Assembly (NCBI GenBank): GCA_002706095.1
Contig: PAJP01000008.1
Location: forward strand, 85,823 to 149,822
DNA from: Methylophaga sp.
Lineage (GTDB): Bacteria > Pseudomonadota > Gammaproteobacteria > Nitrosococcales > Methylophagaceae
Reading direction: 5' to 3'
Length of the DNA: 64,000 nt
Shown here: piece by piece, positions 46,000-55,376 of the stretch
Position numbering within the stretch: position 1 is the stretch's first letter
Layout: every line of letters begins with the position of its first letter
Notes under the pieces: generated by a model
Seen by the model: only the letters and a program-made list of their open reading frames with translations
What the model was told of the DNA's origin: nothing
Database searches by the model: none
Made by a program: the position numbers and the translations under genes

Positions 46000-47718
46000 A
46001 TGAGCGTAATTCAAAAGAATAAGTACTATAACTTCAATGAAGACCAAGTTATAGCTTTTACTGATTCAAAATCAATCAAAAAGTTTCAGGGGTACGTAGA
46101 TATGCCTGTACTAAACACTGTATGGGAAGATGACCCAGAAAAAATTCACTTAGGACTTCAAAAATTCTTTGTAAACCAAAGGCAACTATCAACAGGAATG
46201 CTTCCAGAGCTTTTAGAGAAAAAGCAAATTATGGAAGTAAACGGTTTTGATGGTCGTTTTACTTATAGCGTACCTGTAAAAGGTAAAAAAGGGTCTTATA
46301 CTAACCGTGATATGTCTTTCCAAGTAAAGCCTGGTATTGACGAGTCTCCTTTTAAAATCGCACTTGATAAAGAGTATGAACCAGGAGATATTTTAACAAA
46401 CGACGCAGAATTTGGTCAACAAATTAAAGTTACTAATGATTTAGTAGATGTTGATGGAGACACTTTTATCCACACAGTTGTACTAGCTACACAGAGCCGT
46501 GATGATTGGTTCTTACCTGCTAACTTAGCAAAAGGTATTCAATATTGGAAATTATCTGCTGATCTAGGTGGAGAATACGGAACAGATTACTCACGAGTTG
46601 AAATGCCTGATACTGTTGGAGAGATGAAAGTTCAATTCCAACTAGGAAACTTAAAAGGTGTTGAAGCTATGTTTACAGGTTATGCTGACAAACGTGACTA
46701 CAATTATGCCGCTGCTTCGACAAAAGACTACTTTGGTAATCTAGAACAAGAGGCTGATGAAATGGGTTCTGTTGCAATGATTATGGACAAGGTTCAGACA
46801 CCTGACGGAACTATTAAAGGAAAAGTAAACGGTAACACTCATATCGCTTCAACTCTTCAAATGCTTGTTTTCCGTGAACTAGAAAAAATCACAGCACAAC
46901 AGTTAATGTTCCAAAGAGCAGCTACTTTTAAAAATGGTAATTCTGTATCAAGACTAAACGAAGGTTTCTGGCATCAACTAAGACGAGGAAAACGTATTAA
47001 GTATTCTCGCCCAGGAGGTATCACTAAAAAACATATCCAAGATGCAGTAGAATACTTATTCAGAGGAAATCATTATAAACCTTGGATCGAACGTACAGTT
47101 ACTTTTAAAGTAGGGGATCAAGCAATGCAAAACGTTCTTGAAATCTTCCGCGACGAAGTTAATGCACAAATGACAGCAAACGCAGCTTTCATTACAGCAC
47201 AAGGAAGTAATATCCTACCTAAATCAACTATCAGTTCACAAGATGGTAGCTTACAAGAACTAGCATTAGATTACTTACGTTTTACTTCTGTAATGCTTCC
47301 AGGTATCGGACGAGTAAAAATCGAGCACGATGTAAACTTAGACTATACTTTAATGCAAGATAGATTTGCATCAGGTATGAATGCTAAGAATATGGCTCAC
47401 ACCACTTACTCAATGGTAATTTGGGACGCAACAGACCAAAAGCACTCTAACAACAGAGAGATGCCAAAAGGAGCTACACTTGCTGATGGAGCTGATGGTG
47501 GAGCAAATGCTTACTTAGTAAAACCAAAAGGTGCAATGACTTATTGGGGAACTGAGAGTGGACGTTACAATCCTTATAAAGCAGGAGACATTGTTTCTTC
47601 TCAAAAGCATATTGCAGGTTCAATTTGGGCATATAATTCTTGCGCCGTGCATATTATGGACTTAAGTCGATTCCTAATTATAGAATTAGATGAGAATGCC
47701 AGAAATAGCTTCAATTAA
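46000..47718 (+). CDS. major capsid protein, 572 aa
   Basis: The gene follows the scaffold and ends at a strong terminator, the usual place for the major capsid. The N-terminal part has LNTVWEDDPEKIHLGLQKFF, and the body contains EVNGFDGRFTYSVPVKGKKG, IASTLQMLVFRELEKITAQQ, and at the end GSIWAYNSCAVHIMDLSRFL. It would form the HK97-type shell. The identification is by position and overall character, without a named family. Confidence 0.75.
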   Translation: MSVIQKNKYYNFNEDQVIAFTDSKSIKKFQGYVDMPVLNTVWEDDPEKIHLGLQKFFVNQRQLSTGMLPELLEKKQIMEVNGFDGRFTYSVPVKGKKGSYTNRDMSFQVKPGIDESPFKIALDKEYEPGDILTNDAEFGQQIKVTNDLVDVDGDTFIHTVVLATQSRDDWFLPANLAKGIQYWKLSADLGGEYGTDYSRVEMPDTVGEMKVQFQLGNLKGVEAMFTGYADKRDYNYAAASTKDYFGNLEQEADEMGSVAMIMDKVQTPDGTIKGKVNGNTHIASTLQMLVFRELEKITAQQLMFQRAATFKNGNSVSRLNEGFWHQLRRGKRIKYSRPGGITKKHIQDAVEYLFRGNHYKPWIERTVTFKVGDQAMQNVLEIFRDEVNAQMTANAAFITAQGSNILPKSTISSQDGSLQELALDYLRFTSVMLPGIGRVKIEHDVNLDYTLMQDRFASGMNAKNMAHTTYSMVIWDATDQKHSNNREMPKGATLADGADGGANAYLVKPKGAMTYWGTESGRYNPYKAGDIVSSQKHIAGSIWAYNSCAVHIMDLSRFLIIELDENARNSFN

Positions 47719-47742
47719 TAGATAATAAATAGCTAAGATAGA

Positions 47743-47776
47743 AAGAGGAGACCTAAAAAGTTTCCTCTTTTTTATT
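47743..47776 (+). terminator. intrinsic terminator after the major capsid gene
   Basis: AAGAGGA, about 13 bases, TTCCTCTT followed by TTTT. It isolates the capsid operon from the endonuclease gene. Confidence 0.65.
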
Positions 47777-47784
47777 TGATATAC

Positions 47785-47815
47785 TTGCACAGGATTTAAA
47801 AAGTTTTTATATTTG
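47785..47815 (+). promoter_or_regulatory. own promoter of the endonuclease gene, TTG-N20-TATATTTG
   Basis: A full match to the host consensus directly after the capsid terminator, so the endonuclease is expressed independently of the late operon. Confidence 0.65.
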
Positions 47816-47839
47816 CATTATAAGTAAAAAATAAAAACA

Positions 47840-49513
47840 ATGGGTGTAAAAGTAACCACAAAAGACTTTATTGAAAAAGCAAAAATAGTTCACAGAGATA
47901 AATATGACTATTCTAAAGTTGTATATGTTAAATCTTCTCAAAAAGTTGTAGTGATATGCAAAGATCACGGAGAGTTTGAGATAACTCCTAACAAACATTT
48001 AGGTGGAGGTGATTGTCAAAAGTGTGCTGCTATAAGCAGAGCAAAAAACAAAATAAAGGAGGCATCTGATAGATTTGTAAAAGAGTCTAAAGAAACTCAC
48101 GGTAACAAATACGACTACTCTAAAGCAGACTATAAAAAAGCTAAAAAGAAAGTGGAAATAATCTGCAAAGAACACGGATCTTTTTGGCAAACACCTGATT
48201 CTCACAAAGGAGGCAATGGATGTCCTAAATGTGGTGATAAAAGGTCAGCCAATGCAAAATTAAAATCAACAGAACAGTTTATACAAGAAGCGAAAGAAGT
48301 TAATGGCGACATTTATGATTACAGTAAAGTTAATTATACAGGTCAAAATGGTAAGGTTACTCTTATTTGCCCCACCCACGGTGAATTTAAAAAAGAAGCA
48401 TATAGACACCTACAAGGAGAGGGTTGTCAAAAATGTAGTAGAGAAAAAGGGTCACGTACTACAGAAGAATTTATAGAAAAGTCAGTAGAACTTTATGGGA
48501 ATTTAGACTCTTATGATAAAGTAGACTATATAAACAGTATTAAAAAGGTTTTAATCAAATGTAATAAGCATAACACTTATCACGAGACCTCACCAGGAAA
48601 TTATTTAGCAGGCCATAGATGCCCTACTTGCGGATTAGAGAACTCTACAAACTTTCAATCAAAAGCGGAATTAGAGATAAAAAACTTTATATCACAGTAT
48701 GAAAAAACTAAAGGTAGTGTTAAAAGTTTAGTTAAAGGTAGTGAATTAGATATTGTTATTAAATCTAAAAAATTAGCAGTAGAGTACGACGGACTGTATT
48801 GGCACAGTGATAAGTTTAAACCTAAAAAGTACCATTTAGATAAAACAGAAAAATGCTTAGATCTGGGATATCAACTAATACACATTTTTAGTGATGAGTG
48901 GCACAATAAAAAAGATATTGTAAAGTCTAGATTAAAAAATATTATAGGTTATAATGATAACAGAATTTATGCGAGAAAGTGTGAAATAAAAGAAGTAGAT
49001 AGCAAGGACTCTATGAAGTTTTTAGAAGAGAACCATATACAAGGTAAATTAGGTGGTACGTATAAGATAGGACTTTACTATAATGATGAACTAGTTAGTC
49101 TTATGACTTTTGGAAATTTACGCAAGAATATGGGCAGAATTAAAAAAGAAGGTGTTTACGAGCTTCTAAGATTTTGTAATTTAAAAAATACTTCTGTTAT
49201 AGGAGGAGCATCTAAACTATTAACCTATTTTGAAAAAAATTACCAACCAAAAGAAATAATTTCTTATGCCGATTTAAGATGGAGTAAAGGGGATTTATAC
49301 GAGACTCTTGGTTTTAAATTAGAACATAAAACAAAACCTAATTATTTTTATATTAAAGGTAAGAAAAGAGAAAATAGATTTAAATACAGAAAATCAGAAT
49401 TGGTAAAAGAAGGATTTGATAAGAATAAGTCGGAAAGGGAAATAATGGAGGAAAGAGGTTACAGTAGAATATATGACTGTGGTTCTTTACTTTATACTAA
49501 AAAATTATTTTAG
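47840..49513 (+). CDS. free-standing homing endonuclease, zinc-repeat plus EDxHD-like nuclease, 557 aa
   Basis: Four tandem zinc units of the form C-x-x-H-G-x-F-x-x-x-P-x-x-H-x-x-G-x-G-C-x-x-C occupy residues 1-265 (for example CKDHGEFEITPNKHLGGGDC). A nuclease of the Vsr/EDxHD type follows: SKAELEIKNF, then LDIVIKSKKLAVEYDGLYWH and LIHIFSDEW. The C-terminal half contains GGTYKIGLYYNDELVSLMTF and the frequent ending seen in phage homing endonucleases. It lies between capsid and head-tail genes with its own promoter and terminator, the signature of a mobile gene. Confidence 0.8.
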   Translation: MGVKVTTKDFIEKAKIVHRDKYDYSKVVYVKSSQKVVVICKDHGEFEITPNKHLGGGDCQKCAAISRAKNKIKEASDRFVKESKETHGNKYDYSKADYKKAKKKVEIICKEHGSFWQTPDSHKGGNGCPKCGDKRSANAKLKSTEQFIQEAKEVNGDIYDYSKVNYTGQNGKVTLICPTHGEFKKEAYRHLQGEGCQKCSREKGSRTTEEFIEKSVELYGNLDSYDKVDYINSIKKVLIKCNKHNTYHETSPGNYLAGHRCPTCGLENSTNFQSKAELEIKNFISQYEKTKGSVKSLVKGSELDIVIKSKKLAVEYDGLYWHSDKFKPKKYHLDKTEKCLDLGYQLIHIFSDEWHNKKDIVKSRLKNIIGYNDNRIYARKCEIKEVDSKDSMKFLEENHIQGKLGGTYKIGLYYNDELVSLMTFGNLRKNMGRIKKEGVYELLRFCNLKNTSVIGGASKLLTYFEKNYQPKEIISYADLRWSKGDLYETLGFKLEHKTKPNYFYIKGKKRENRFKYRKSELVKEGFDKNKSEREIMEERGYSRIYDCGSLLYTKKLF

Positions 49514-49558
49514 AACCTAATTATATTTTAGCGTTTTTTATAATAGGAATTTTGTACA

Positions 49559-49566
49559 TATATTTG
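49559..49566 (+). promoter_or_regulatory. promoter -7 box after the endonuclease gene
   Basis: ACATATATTTGC resembles the late boxes at 36.7 and 44.8 kb. No convincing -33 box is present. It restarts transcription of the virion genes. Confidence 0.4.
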
Positions 49567-49591
49567 CTGAGTATAAAAACCAAACCATACA

Positions 49592-50551
49592 ATGTCAAAA
49601 CAAGAATTAGTAGAGCTAAAAATACCTGGCACTACAGGTAGTATAAAAATAGGTAATATTTACACAGTATCTCCAAAAGCAGACGGAGAATCTATCTTGA
49701 CTTACGAAGGTCAAGGATTAGCAAAACCTATCGACCCCGAATTAAATACGTTAGTTAACCCACCTTTTAATGTTGATATGGGTGTATGGGACTTAGGATT
49801 CCACGAACACTCTCCTTGTTTAAACGGTATGGATGATACTACTAAAAAAGCTCACTTAGCAAAAGTTAAAAAGTACATTGTAGAACCTGTTGAAAATATT
49901 AAAGGAGAAGGGTTTTTAGATCACAAATCTACTAATAAAAACCTTGATGATTGGATGATTAACCTAGCAGTAGGTAATTACTTTGATACAAACAAGCCGC
50001 TCCACTTATTCTCTTTATATGCTGCAATGTTAGGTAAAGAACTTGCTCCTAAAGAACAAGAGACAAACCCTATCTACAGAAAAGCACAATTCTGTGTTGA
50101 AAATAAGGAGAACGAAGTAAATATAAAACAAAACAGAGCTTTCAATAAAAGTAAAGCTATTGGACAGTTCCACCAACTTCTAGAAACAGATCGTAAACAC
50201 TTATATGCTGTTTTAAACTACCTTGGGATTGCCGCTTCTAAATCTACACCTGACCACACATTGAATAGTTTATTTGAGCGTTGGTTAGATAACTACAAAG
50301 TAAAAGATACAGGAGAAGAGTTCGTAAACAAGACTAAATATTTTGTAACTGAAAAAGGAAAAGAAGAACTTTATTTATATCAACAGTTAGAAGATTTAGT
50401 TAAAAAAGGTACTATAAAACATATTAATAAGTCTTTCTATTTAGACGGAGAAGATTTAGGTACACATTTAAAAACTATTGCTTCTCAAATTGTAGAGGAT
50501 GATATTAAAAAAGAGCAGATTTTAGAAATGCATATGGCTCTTGATAAATAA
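49592..50551 (+). CDS. head-associated structural protein, 319 aa
   Basis: A mixed protein, beginning MSKQELVELKIPGTTGSIKI, with a beta-rich N-terminus and a helical second half (KAIGQFHQLLETDRKHLYAV). Its position after the capsid suggests a head decoration or head-completion protein. No family was recognised. Confidence 0.6.
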   Translation: MSKQELVELKIPGTTGSIKIGNIYTVSPKADGESILTYEGQGLAKPIDPELNTLVNPPFNVDMGVWDLGFHEHSPCLNGMDDTTKKAHLAKVKKYIVEPVENIKGEGFLDHKSTNKNLDDWMINLAVGNYFDTNKPLHLFSLYAAMLGKELAPKEQETNPIYRKAQFCVENKENEVNIKQNRAFNKSKAIGQFHQLLETDRKHLYAVLNYLGIAASKSTPDHTLNSLFERWLDNYKVKDTGEEFVNKTKYFVTEKGKEELYLYQQLEDLVKKGTIKHINKSFYLDGEDLGTHLKTIASQIVEDDIKKEQILEMHMALDK

Positions 50552-50557
50552 TGATAA

Positions 50558-51220
50558 ATGCTTCCAGAGATAGCCTACCAAAAGTTTATTGTAAAAATAA
50601 ACAAAAACGCACAGACAGATAACATATCTTGTGATAAAGGTAGGTTTGTACTGCTCTATAATGAGAATCAGAATAAGATTATAGAGCAGATACTCGAAGA
50701 TAAGTCAGACGATGATTTAAGATACATAGAAAAACTACTAGTATCAAATGCAGAATTATTATCTTCTGATTTTAAATTTAATTCCCAGCTTTTTAAATTA
50801 CCGACAAACTTTTTTGATCATTCTACACTATTTGGTTATGCAACTTGCGAAGTTTGCGAAGAGCCTCAAAAAATAGATTTATTTGAAATAAAAGCTGATA
50901 ATGAGAATTTTATATTAAGTGACGAACATAACAGACCGTCTTTTAATTGGAGAGAAGCTCCTTACTACTTCTCTGAAAACAAAGTAAAAGTATTCACAGA
51001 CAACTTCACTTTTACAAAATTACTACTTACCTATTATAGATATCCAACGCAGATATCTTTACAGAACTCGGAAGACCCCGAATCTGATTTCACAGATACG
51101 CAAATAGAGCTCGACGATAAAATAGTCGATAGAATAATTTCTCTGGCTGCCTCAGACTTTGAACTCAACAACAATAATCAAAAATTTCAAGCTGATATAG
51201 TTAGAGCAAAACAAAAATAA
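50558..51220 (+). CDS. head-tail connector-like protein, 220 aa
   Basis: The second half has FNWREAPYYFSENKVKVFTD, followed by LLLTYYRYPTQISLQNSED and IELDDKIVDRIISLAASDFE. I know this pattern from phage structural proteins between capsid and tail that act as neck or adaptor. Cys at ATCEVCEEPQ may bind metal. It is assigned by pattern and position. Confidence 0.6.
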   Translation: MLPEIAYQKFIVKINKNAQTDNISCDKGRFVLLYNENQNKIIEQILEDKSDDDLRYIEKLLVSNAELLSSDFKFNSQLFKLPTNFFDHSTLFGYATCEVCEEPQKIDLFEIKADNENFILSDEHNRPSFNWREAPYYFSENKVKVFTDNFTFTKLLLTYYRYPTQISLQNSEDPESDFTDTQIELDDKIVDRIISLAASDFELNNNNQKFQADIVRAKQK

Positions 51221-51257
51221 ACAATCAATCTTTTTAAATTAAACAAATTAGTAAATT

Positions 51258-53372
51258 ATGTACAACAAATTAGATGACCACTTTGTAATCAATTCGGTGG
51301 CAACAACAGGGGGTTCTTTGAACCTTGCTAATGGTACTTTCGCTGTAGTAGACTATGACGGTCAACCAACAGCAAACGGGCTTAAAATCCTTAGTGATTT
51401 TAGCGGTCTAGCAAAAGACAGACGGGTTCAGTTTCGTTTAGGTCGTCCAGACTTAGCAATTAACAGAAGTCAAGGTAACAAAGCTGACGCTACACTACCA
51501 TTTAAAATTTCAGATGTAAAAGGAATTCGTGTTTCTGCACCTGAAAAAGGTATTTCCGTAGATCATATGATTTTAGGATACGATGGTTTTAATGCATCTT
51601 CTGCAATTGTATTAGAAGAAGGAGCTACCGAGAAAATTTCAATTACTCTTAGTGGAGAGATTATCGGAGACTTAGGTTATGAGGATTCTCAATACACTAT
51701 TGAAGAAACTCTTATTGCACCTTACGGAGCAAAAGCAACAGACCAAACAGAAGCAGATGCAGGAGCTTGGACTGATCAAGAGGTAGTAGAAGATTTAGTA
51801 GAACGTCTAAAGAACTACGAACTTTTAGGTAAAGTACCTCTTAGTAATTACGTAGATATTTCTCCTGTAAACAGTAATAACCCAGAAACAGAACCTGACA
51901 CTACAGACGCAGTTTATTACAATGTAGAAGTAGTTGATGAGGGAACTTACTCTGATATAGGTAAAGTGCAAGCACAATATCCTAACTTAAAAGTAGTACG
52001 TACAGATAGAACATCAGACACTTCTACTTACACTGTTGTAGCACCAAAAGAAATTATCACAGCAGGAGATTTTGTAACAGGACAAGAGTACGTTATTGAG
52101 TCAGCAGGTTCAACAGACTTTACTGCCATAGGCGCAGCAGATAGCAATGCAGGCACACGTTTTACAGCAACTGGTGCAGGAACAGGAACAGGAACAGTAT
52201 ATGTAGTACCTATAGGAGAATACACTGTAAATAAAGCTTGGAAAGTAAAAGGTTGTGCAGATTGCCCAACAGGTTATTCTGAGTATGAAGACGGTTTTGT
52301 ATACTCTGTAAGTGTAGAAGACGATGGAGCAGATTCAACAGCAACAGTAGAAGGAATTTCTTCTAATGCAGTGGCAGACTCAGCAGTTAAGGTAGGTCAA
52401 AACGAAGGTTTCAGTACTTATACAGTAGTTGTTTCTCAAGAACTTACTCAAGCAGAAATCGACGCTTTTGTAGCATCGGACGAATCAGCAGTAGTAAAAC
52501 TTGTTTCTCGTGATGTAGCTGAGGTTTGTTCACCAGATAATTCGACTTCTTATACTTGGACTGTTGGAGATACTTGCTCTGTAAAACAAGAGACTTACAG
52601 CATTATAGTACCTCACGATGAATGTGGTTCACCAAAGACATCGGAACTTCAAGCAGCTTACCCTGAATTAACTATTACAACAGGATCTACAGCTAATTGT
52701 TCAACTCAGTACACTACCACTGTAAACACAAGCATTGTTTGTGAAGAGTGTAGTGAACAATTCAGAGACTTATTTACTTCTGAACCACCTGCTCCTTTTG
52801 GAATCCATACTTGGAAAAAGGCAGATAAAACTTATGATTTTGATGCTTTAATGGGAATTCGTCTAAAAGGTAAAGAGTATATCTTAGCAGGAAGCGAAGA
52901 GTACCGAGATGAAATGCCTTTCTTTGCCAGTTCAGTTAGAATTAGTATCTCAGGAGGTTATTCAACCTACACTTCTCAATCTTTCAATACAGGAAGTACA
53001 GCAGGACGTTATCCAGTAACTGTGCTAAGTATTGCCAGTGAGCCTGAGAATTGGGGAGGAAATCTTCAAGAGTGGGAAGAAAGATCTCGTACTCGTTTCG
53101 ACGGAACTACAAGATTACACGGGAATAACTACGGTAAATGGGTTCTTGGCCAAGAGTCAAGATTAAAACAAACTGAGCCTTACGTAGATTATATCGTAGA
53201 GATTGAAGTAGCAAACGGAGGACGATTCTTTATGAACACTATTTCTGAGAAGTACCACCAACACATTGTAGTTGAACCAGGTCTTCACCAAGAAGTAGAA
53301 TCTATACTAAACAGTTTAGCCGCAGCCGCAGGTGTAGCACCAGTACAAGCTTACGGTAAAACAGCAGTATAA
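51258..53372 (+). CDS. large virion (tail) protein with an inserted variable segment, 704 aa
   Basis: The first 210 residues (VINSVATTGGSLNLANGTFA onward) and last 190 (IHTWKKADKTYDFDALMGIR onward) look like a conserved beta-rich virion protein. Between them, residues about 215-510 hold several small units with Cys pairs (CADCPTGYSEYEDG, CEECSEQF), plus one with GSTDFTAIGAADSNAGTRFT and ATGAGTGTGTVY, a motif widespread in phage fibres and surface proteins. The insert is probably surface exposed. Major tail or sheath-like role is inferred. Confidence 0.6.
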   Translation: MYNKLDDHFVINSVATTGGSLNLANGTFAVVDYDGQPTANGLKILSDFSGLAKDRRVQFRLGRPDLAINRSQGNKADATLPFKISDVKGIRVSAPEKGISVDHMILGYDGFNASSAIVLEEGATEKISITLSGEIIGDLGYEDSQYTIEETLIAPYGAKATDQTEADAGAWTDQEVVEDLVERLKNYELLGKVPLSNYVDISPVNSNNPETEPDTTDAVYYNVEVVDEGTYSDIGKVQAQYPNLKVVRTDRTSDTSTYTVVAPKEIITAGDFVTGQEYVIESAGSTDFTAIGAADSNAGTRFTATGAGTGTGTVYVVPIGEYTVNKAWKVKGCADCPTGYSEYEDGFVYSVSVEDDGADSTATVEGISSNAVADSAVKVGQNEGFSTYTVVVSQELTQAEIDAFVASDESAVVKLVSRDVAEVCSPDNSTSYTWTVGDTCSVKQETYSIIVPHDECGSPKTSELQAAYPELTITTGSTANCSTQYTTTVNTSIVCEECSEQFRDLFTSEPPAPFGIHTWKKADKTYDFDALMGIRLKGKEYILAGSEEYRDEMPFFASSVRISISGGYSTYTSQSFNTGSTAGRYPVTVLSIASEPENWGGNLQEWEERSRTRFDGTTRLHGNNYGKWVLGQESRLKQTEPYVDYIVEIEVANGGRFFMNTISEKYHQHIVVEPGLHQEVESILNSLAAAAGVAPVQAYGKTAV

Positions 53373-53394
53373 TTTAAACAATCACTAACCAACT

Positions 53395-53433
53395 AAAGGG
53401 GATAAGGCAATCGAGTCTCATCCCCTTTTATTT
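53395..53433 (+). terminator. intrinsic terminator
   Basis: AAAGGGGAT, 16 bases, ATCCCCTTT followed by TATTTT. It ends the virion block. Eight bases further a true Shine-Dalgarno sequence AAAGGAGGAG precedes the next gene, which is unusual here. Confidence 0.7.
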
Positions 53434-53454
53434 TAAATAAAGGAGGAGAGAAAA

Positions 53455-53772
53455 ATGCCCCAAGATCAGCAAGACCAAATAGAATATTTAAAAAAAGAGT
53501 TAGGGGAATTAAAGCAGCATTTGAATGAGATACTGTCTCAAAGTAAAAGGTTAATATTCTTAATGGATAATGACGAAGCTACTGGAAGAAAAGGCTTATT
53601 TCAAGATGTAGAGGCAAACAAAAAAGCGATACAGGCTTTAGAGGAAAGAATTACAAGAGTAGAACATAAAGCCGAAACAAAAGACAAAGTTGAAAAAACT
53701 ATAATTGCTTTAGTAGGTTTTGTAGCTAGTTTCGTTTTCTGGCTTATTCAAAATTATATATTCCCTAAATAA
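53455..53772 (+). CDS. coiled-coil, C-terminally anchored protein, 105 aa
   Basis: A helical N-terminal region (QDQIEYLKKELGELKQHLNE, EANKKAIQALEERITRVEHK) and a C-terminal membrane helix (IIALVGFVASFVFWLIQNYI). This resembles XhlA-type holin-associated proteins of lysis cassettes. It is preceded by a strong Shine-Dalgarno sequence. It begins the lysis block. Confidence 0.6.
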   Translation: MPQDQQDQIEYLKKELGELKQHLNEILSQSKRLIFLMDNDEATGRKGLFQDVEANKKAIQALEERITRVEHKAETKDKVEKTIIALVGFVASFVFWLIQNYIFPK

Positions 53773-54170
53773 TGAGTAACATAACTAAAGATATACAATA
53801 CATAAGTAGTAAGATTGACAAATTCATAGAGGTTAAAAATGGTTATAAAATAACAAGAGAAAATTTTAACTTGAATAAAGACAGTTCGAGAATACATATA
53901 AAAGAAGATAGGAACGTATACTGCGAAATAATATCAAATAACGAAAAAGAGACTGTATTCTTTTGTAAAAGTAATAATGCTGAATATATAGAGCAACACG
54001 AACACCCAAACTCTATTAAAAAATTTTACATTGTAAGAGGGGAGATTCTTATAAATGGAGTTAGGTGTAAAGAAGGAGAGCACTATAGACTAGAGAAAGC
54101 TACCCAACACGATATATTATACGAAAAAGAAACAGAAGTAATAGTAGTACTAGAACAAAATGAAAAGTAA
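53772..54170 (+). CDS. cupin-like protein, 132 aa
   Basis: The second half has IEQHEHPNSIKKFYIVRGEI and VRCKEGEHYRLEKATQHDIL, the two His-rich motifs and Gly turn of a cupin barrel. The His-x-His and the later His may bind metal. Its position in a lysis block is unexpected. Function is unknown. Confidence 0.55.
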   Translation: MSNITKDIQYISSKIDKFIEVKNGYKITRENFNLNKDSSRIHIKEDRNVYCEIISNNEKETVFFCKSNNAEYIEQHEHPNSIKKFYIVRGEILINGVRCKEGEHYRLEKATQHDILYEKETEVIVVLEQNEK

Positions 54171-54477
54171 AACAATTATATGGACTTTAATAGGGGTTTT
54201 AGTAATACTAACAGCTACTTATTTTATAAAAAAACATTGGTACAGCCAAACAGAGTTTACTAGAAAAGAGTTAGTAAAAGTTGAAGAAGATGTAGATAGT
54301 TTGCAAATAGCTAATGACTCTATACAAGACACACTAAAAATAAGCGAAAAAACTTTAAAAGAACTAGAAGAAGAGAAGAATAGTCTTATAAGAGATATTG
54401 AAATACTAAGACAGCAAAAATCCTTTTTACAAAAAGTGCCTGGTAAGTCCGACATCAAAAAAATAAAATTTAATTAA
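54160..54477 (+). CDS. inner-membrane spanin-like protein, 105 aa
   Basis: A single N-terminal membrane helix (IIWTLIGVLVILTATYFIKK) and a periplasmic coiled coil (DVDSLQIANDSIQDTLKISE, then LEEEKNSLIRDIEILRQQ). This is the layout of Rz-type i-spanins, which span the periplasm for outer-membrane disruption. It overlaps the cupin gene. No outer-membrane partner was identified in the window. Confidence 0.6.
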   Translation: MKSKTIIWTLIGVLVILTATYFIKKHWYSQTEFTRKELVKVEEDVDSLQIANDSIQDTLKISEKTLKELEEEKNSLIRDIEILRQQKSFLQKVPGKSDIKKIKFN

Positions 54478-54478
54478 T

Positions 54479-54832
54479 ATGTTAAGTGAATATATAGGAT
54501 ATATACCGTATTTTTTAGTTTTTGTATCATTAGGGGTAATGGTAAACCTATTATTTTTCCCTAACGATGATACCTCCACTAAACGTATAGCTAGGGAGAT
54601 ATTAGGAGCTTTTTGGGTGTCTTTAATAGTTTTTGCTATAATAGACCAATGGTTTGATTTAAACCTTCTTATAACTCTTGCATTTTGCTCTTTAGGGGGA
54701 TTTTTTAATTCTAGAATAATAACTTTTTTAAAGAAAGATTTATTAGAATTTGTTTTAGTTAAGTTAAAAGAACTAGTAGGCAAGTTTTTTGAGTGGGTTG
54801 GAAGTAAATTTAAAAAGAAAGACGATGAATAG
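54479..54832 (+). CDS. holin-like membrane protein, 117 aa
   Basis: Several hydrophobic segments (YIPYFLVFVSLGVMVNLLFF, GAFWVSLIVFAIIDQW, LLITLAFCSLGGFF) suggest two or three membrane helices and a charged C-terminal tail. In the lysis block this fits a holin that permeabilises the inner membrane. It overlaps the endolysin start by eight bases. Confidence 0.6.
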   Translation: MLSEYIGYIPYFLVFVSLGVMVNLLFFPNDDTSTKRIAREILGAFWVSLIVFAIIDQWFDLNLLITLAFCSLGGFFNSRIITFLKKDLLEFVLVKLKELVGKFFEWVGSKFKKKDDE

Positions 54833-55376
54833 AAAAAAGTTTTTCAGTTTATATAAAGACTTGCTAGATAAAGACAAAACGTTAACTCAAAAAGAAGTAG
54901 ACGCTTTAGACTTATTTTTAGAGATGTATGAGAGAAACAAAGACTATTTCACTATTCCTCAATGGGCTTATGTTTTTGCAACAGTTTTTCACGAAACAGC
55001 TTTTACTTTTGAGCCTGTAAGAGAAGCATTTCATTTATCAGAGAGTTGGAGAGAGAGAAATTTAAGGTATTACCCGTATTACGGTAGAGGTTATGTACAA
55101 CTTACTTGGGATTACAACTATGAAAAGTTTTCTAAGCTAATGAAAATTGATATATTTAATAAACCTGGTTTAGCTATGCAACCAGAGATTGCATTTATGA
55201 TATTAATTTATGGTATAAAACACGGAGAGTATACAGGTAGAAGTATAAGTAGATATGTAAATGAAGACAAGAAAGACTACAAAAGAGCGCGGTATGTAAT
55301 AAATGGAACTGACAAAAGGGATATTATAGCAGCATATGCGGTGACTTTTGAAAGTATATTAAAACAAACAGTATAA
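54825..55376 (+). CDS. GH19-like endolysin, 183 aa
   Basis: The pattern AYVFATVFHETAFTFEPVRE supplies the catalytic Glu, and YGRGYVQLTWDYNYEKFSKL is the GH19 substrate loop. It hydrolyses the glycan strands of peptidoglycan at lysis. The ATG overlapping the holin stop is used rather than the longer upstream frame. No signal peptide is seen, so it needs the holin. Confidence 0.75.
   Translation: MNRKKFFSLYKDLLDKDKTLTQKEVDALDLFLEMYERNKDYFTIPQWAYVFATVFHETAFTFEPVREAFHLSESWRERNLRYYPYYGRGYVQLTWDYNYEKFSKLMKIDIFNKPGLAMQPEIAFMILIYGIKHGEYTGRSISRYVNEDKKDYKRARYVINGTDKRDIIAAYAVTFESILKQTV

Noticed and set aside
51258..53372. A diversity-generating retroelement target
   Set aside because: No reverse transcriptase or template repeat was seen in the window, and the insert is variable in style but not A-biased.
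54789..55376. A longer endolysin start upstream, in the holin gene
   Set aside because: It would add residues from inside the holin frame without a signal peptide. The ATG in the usual stop overlap is preferred.
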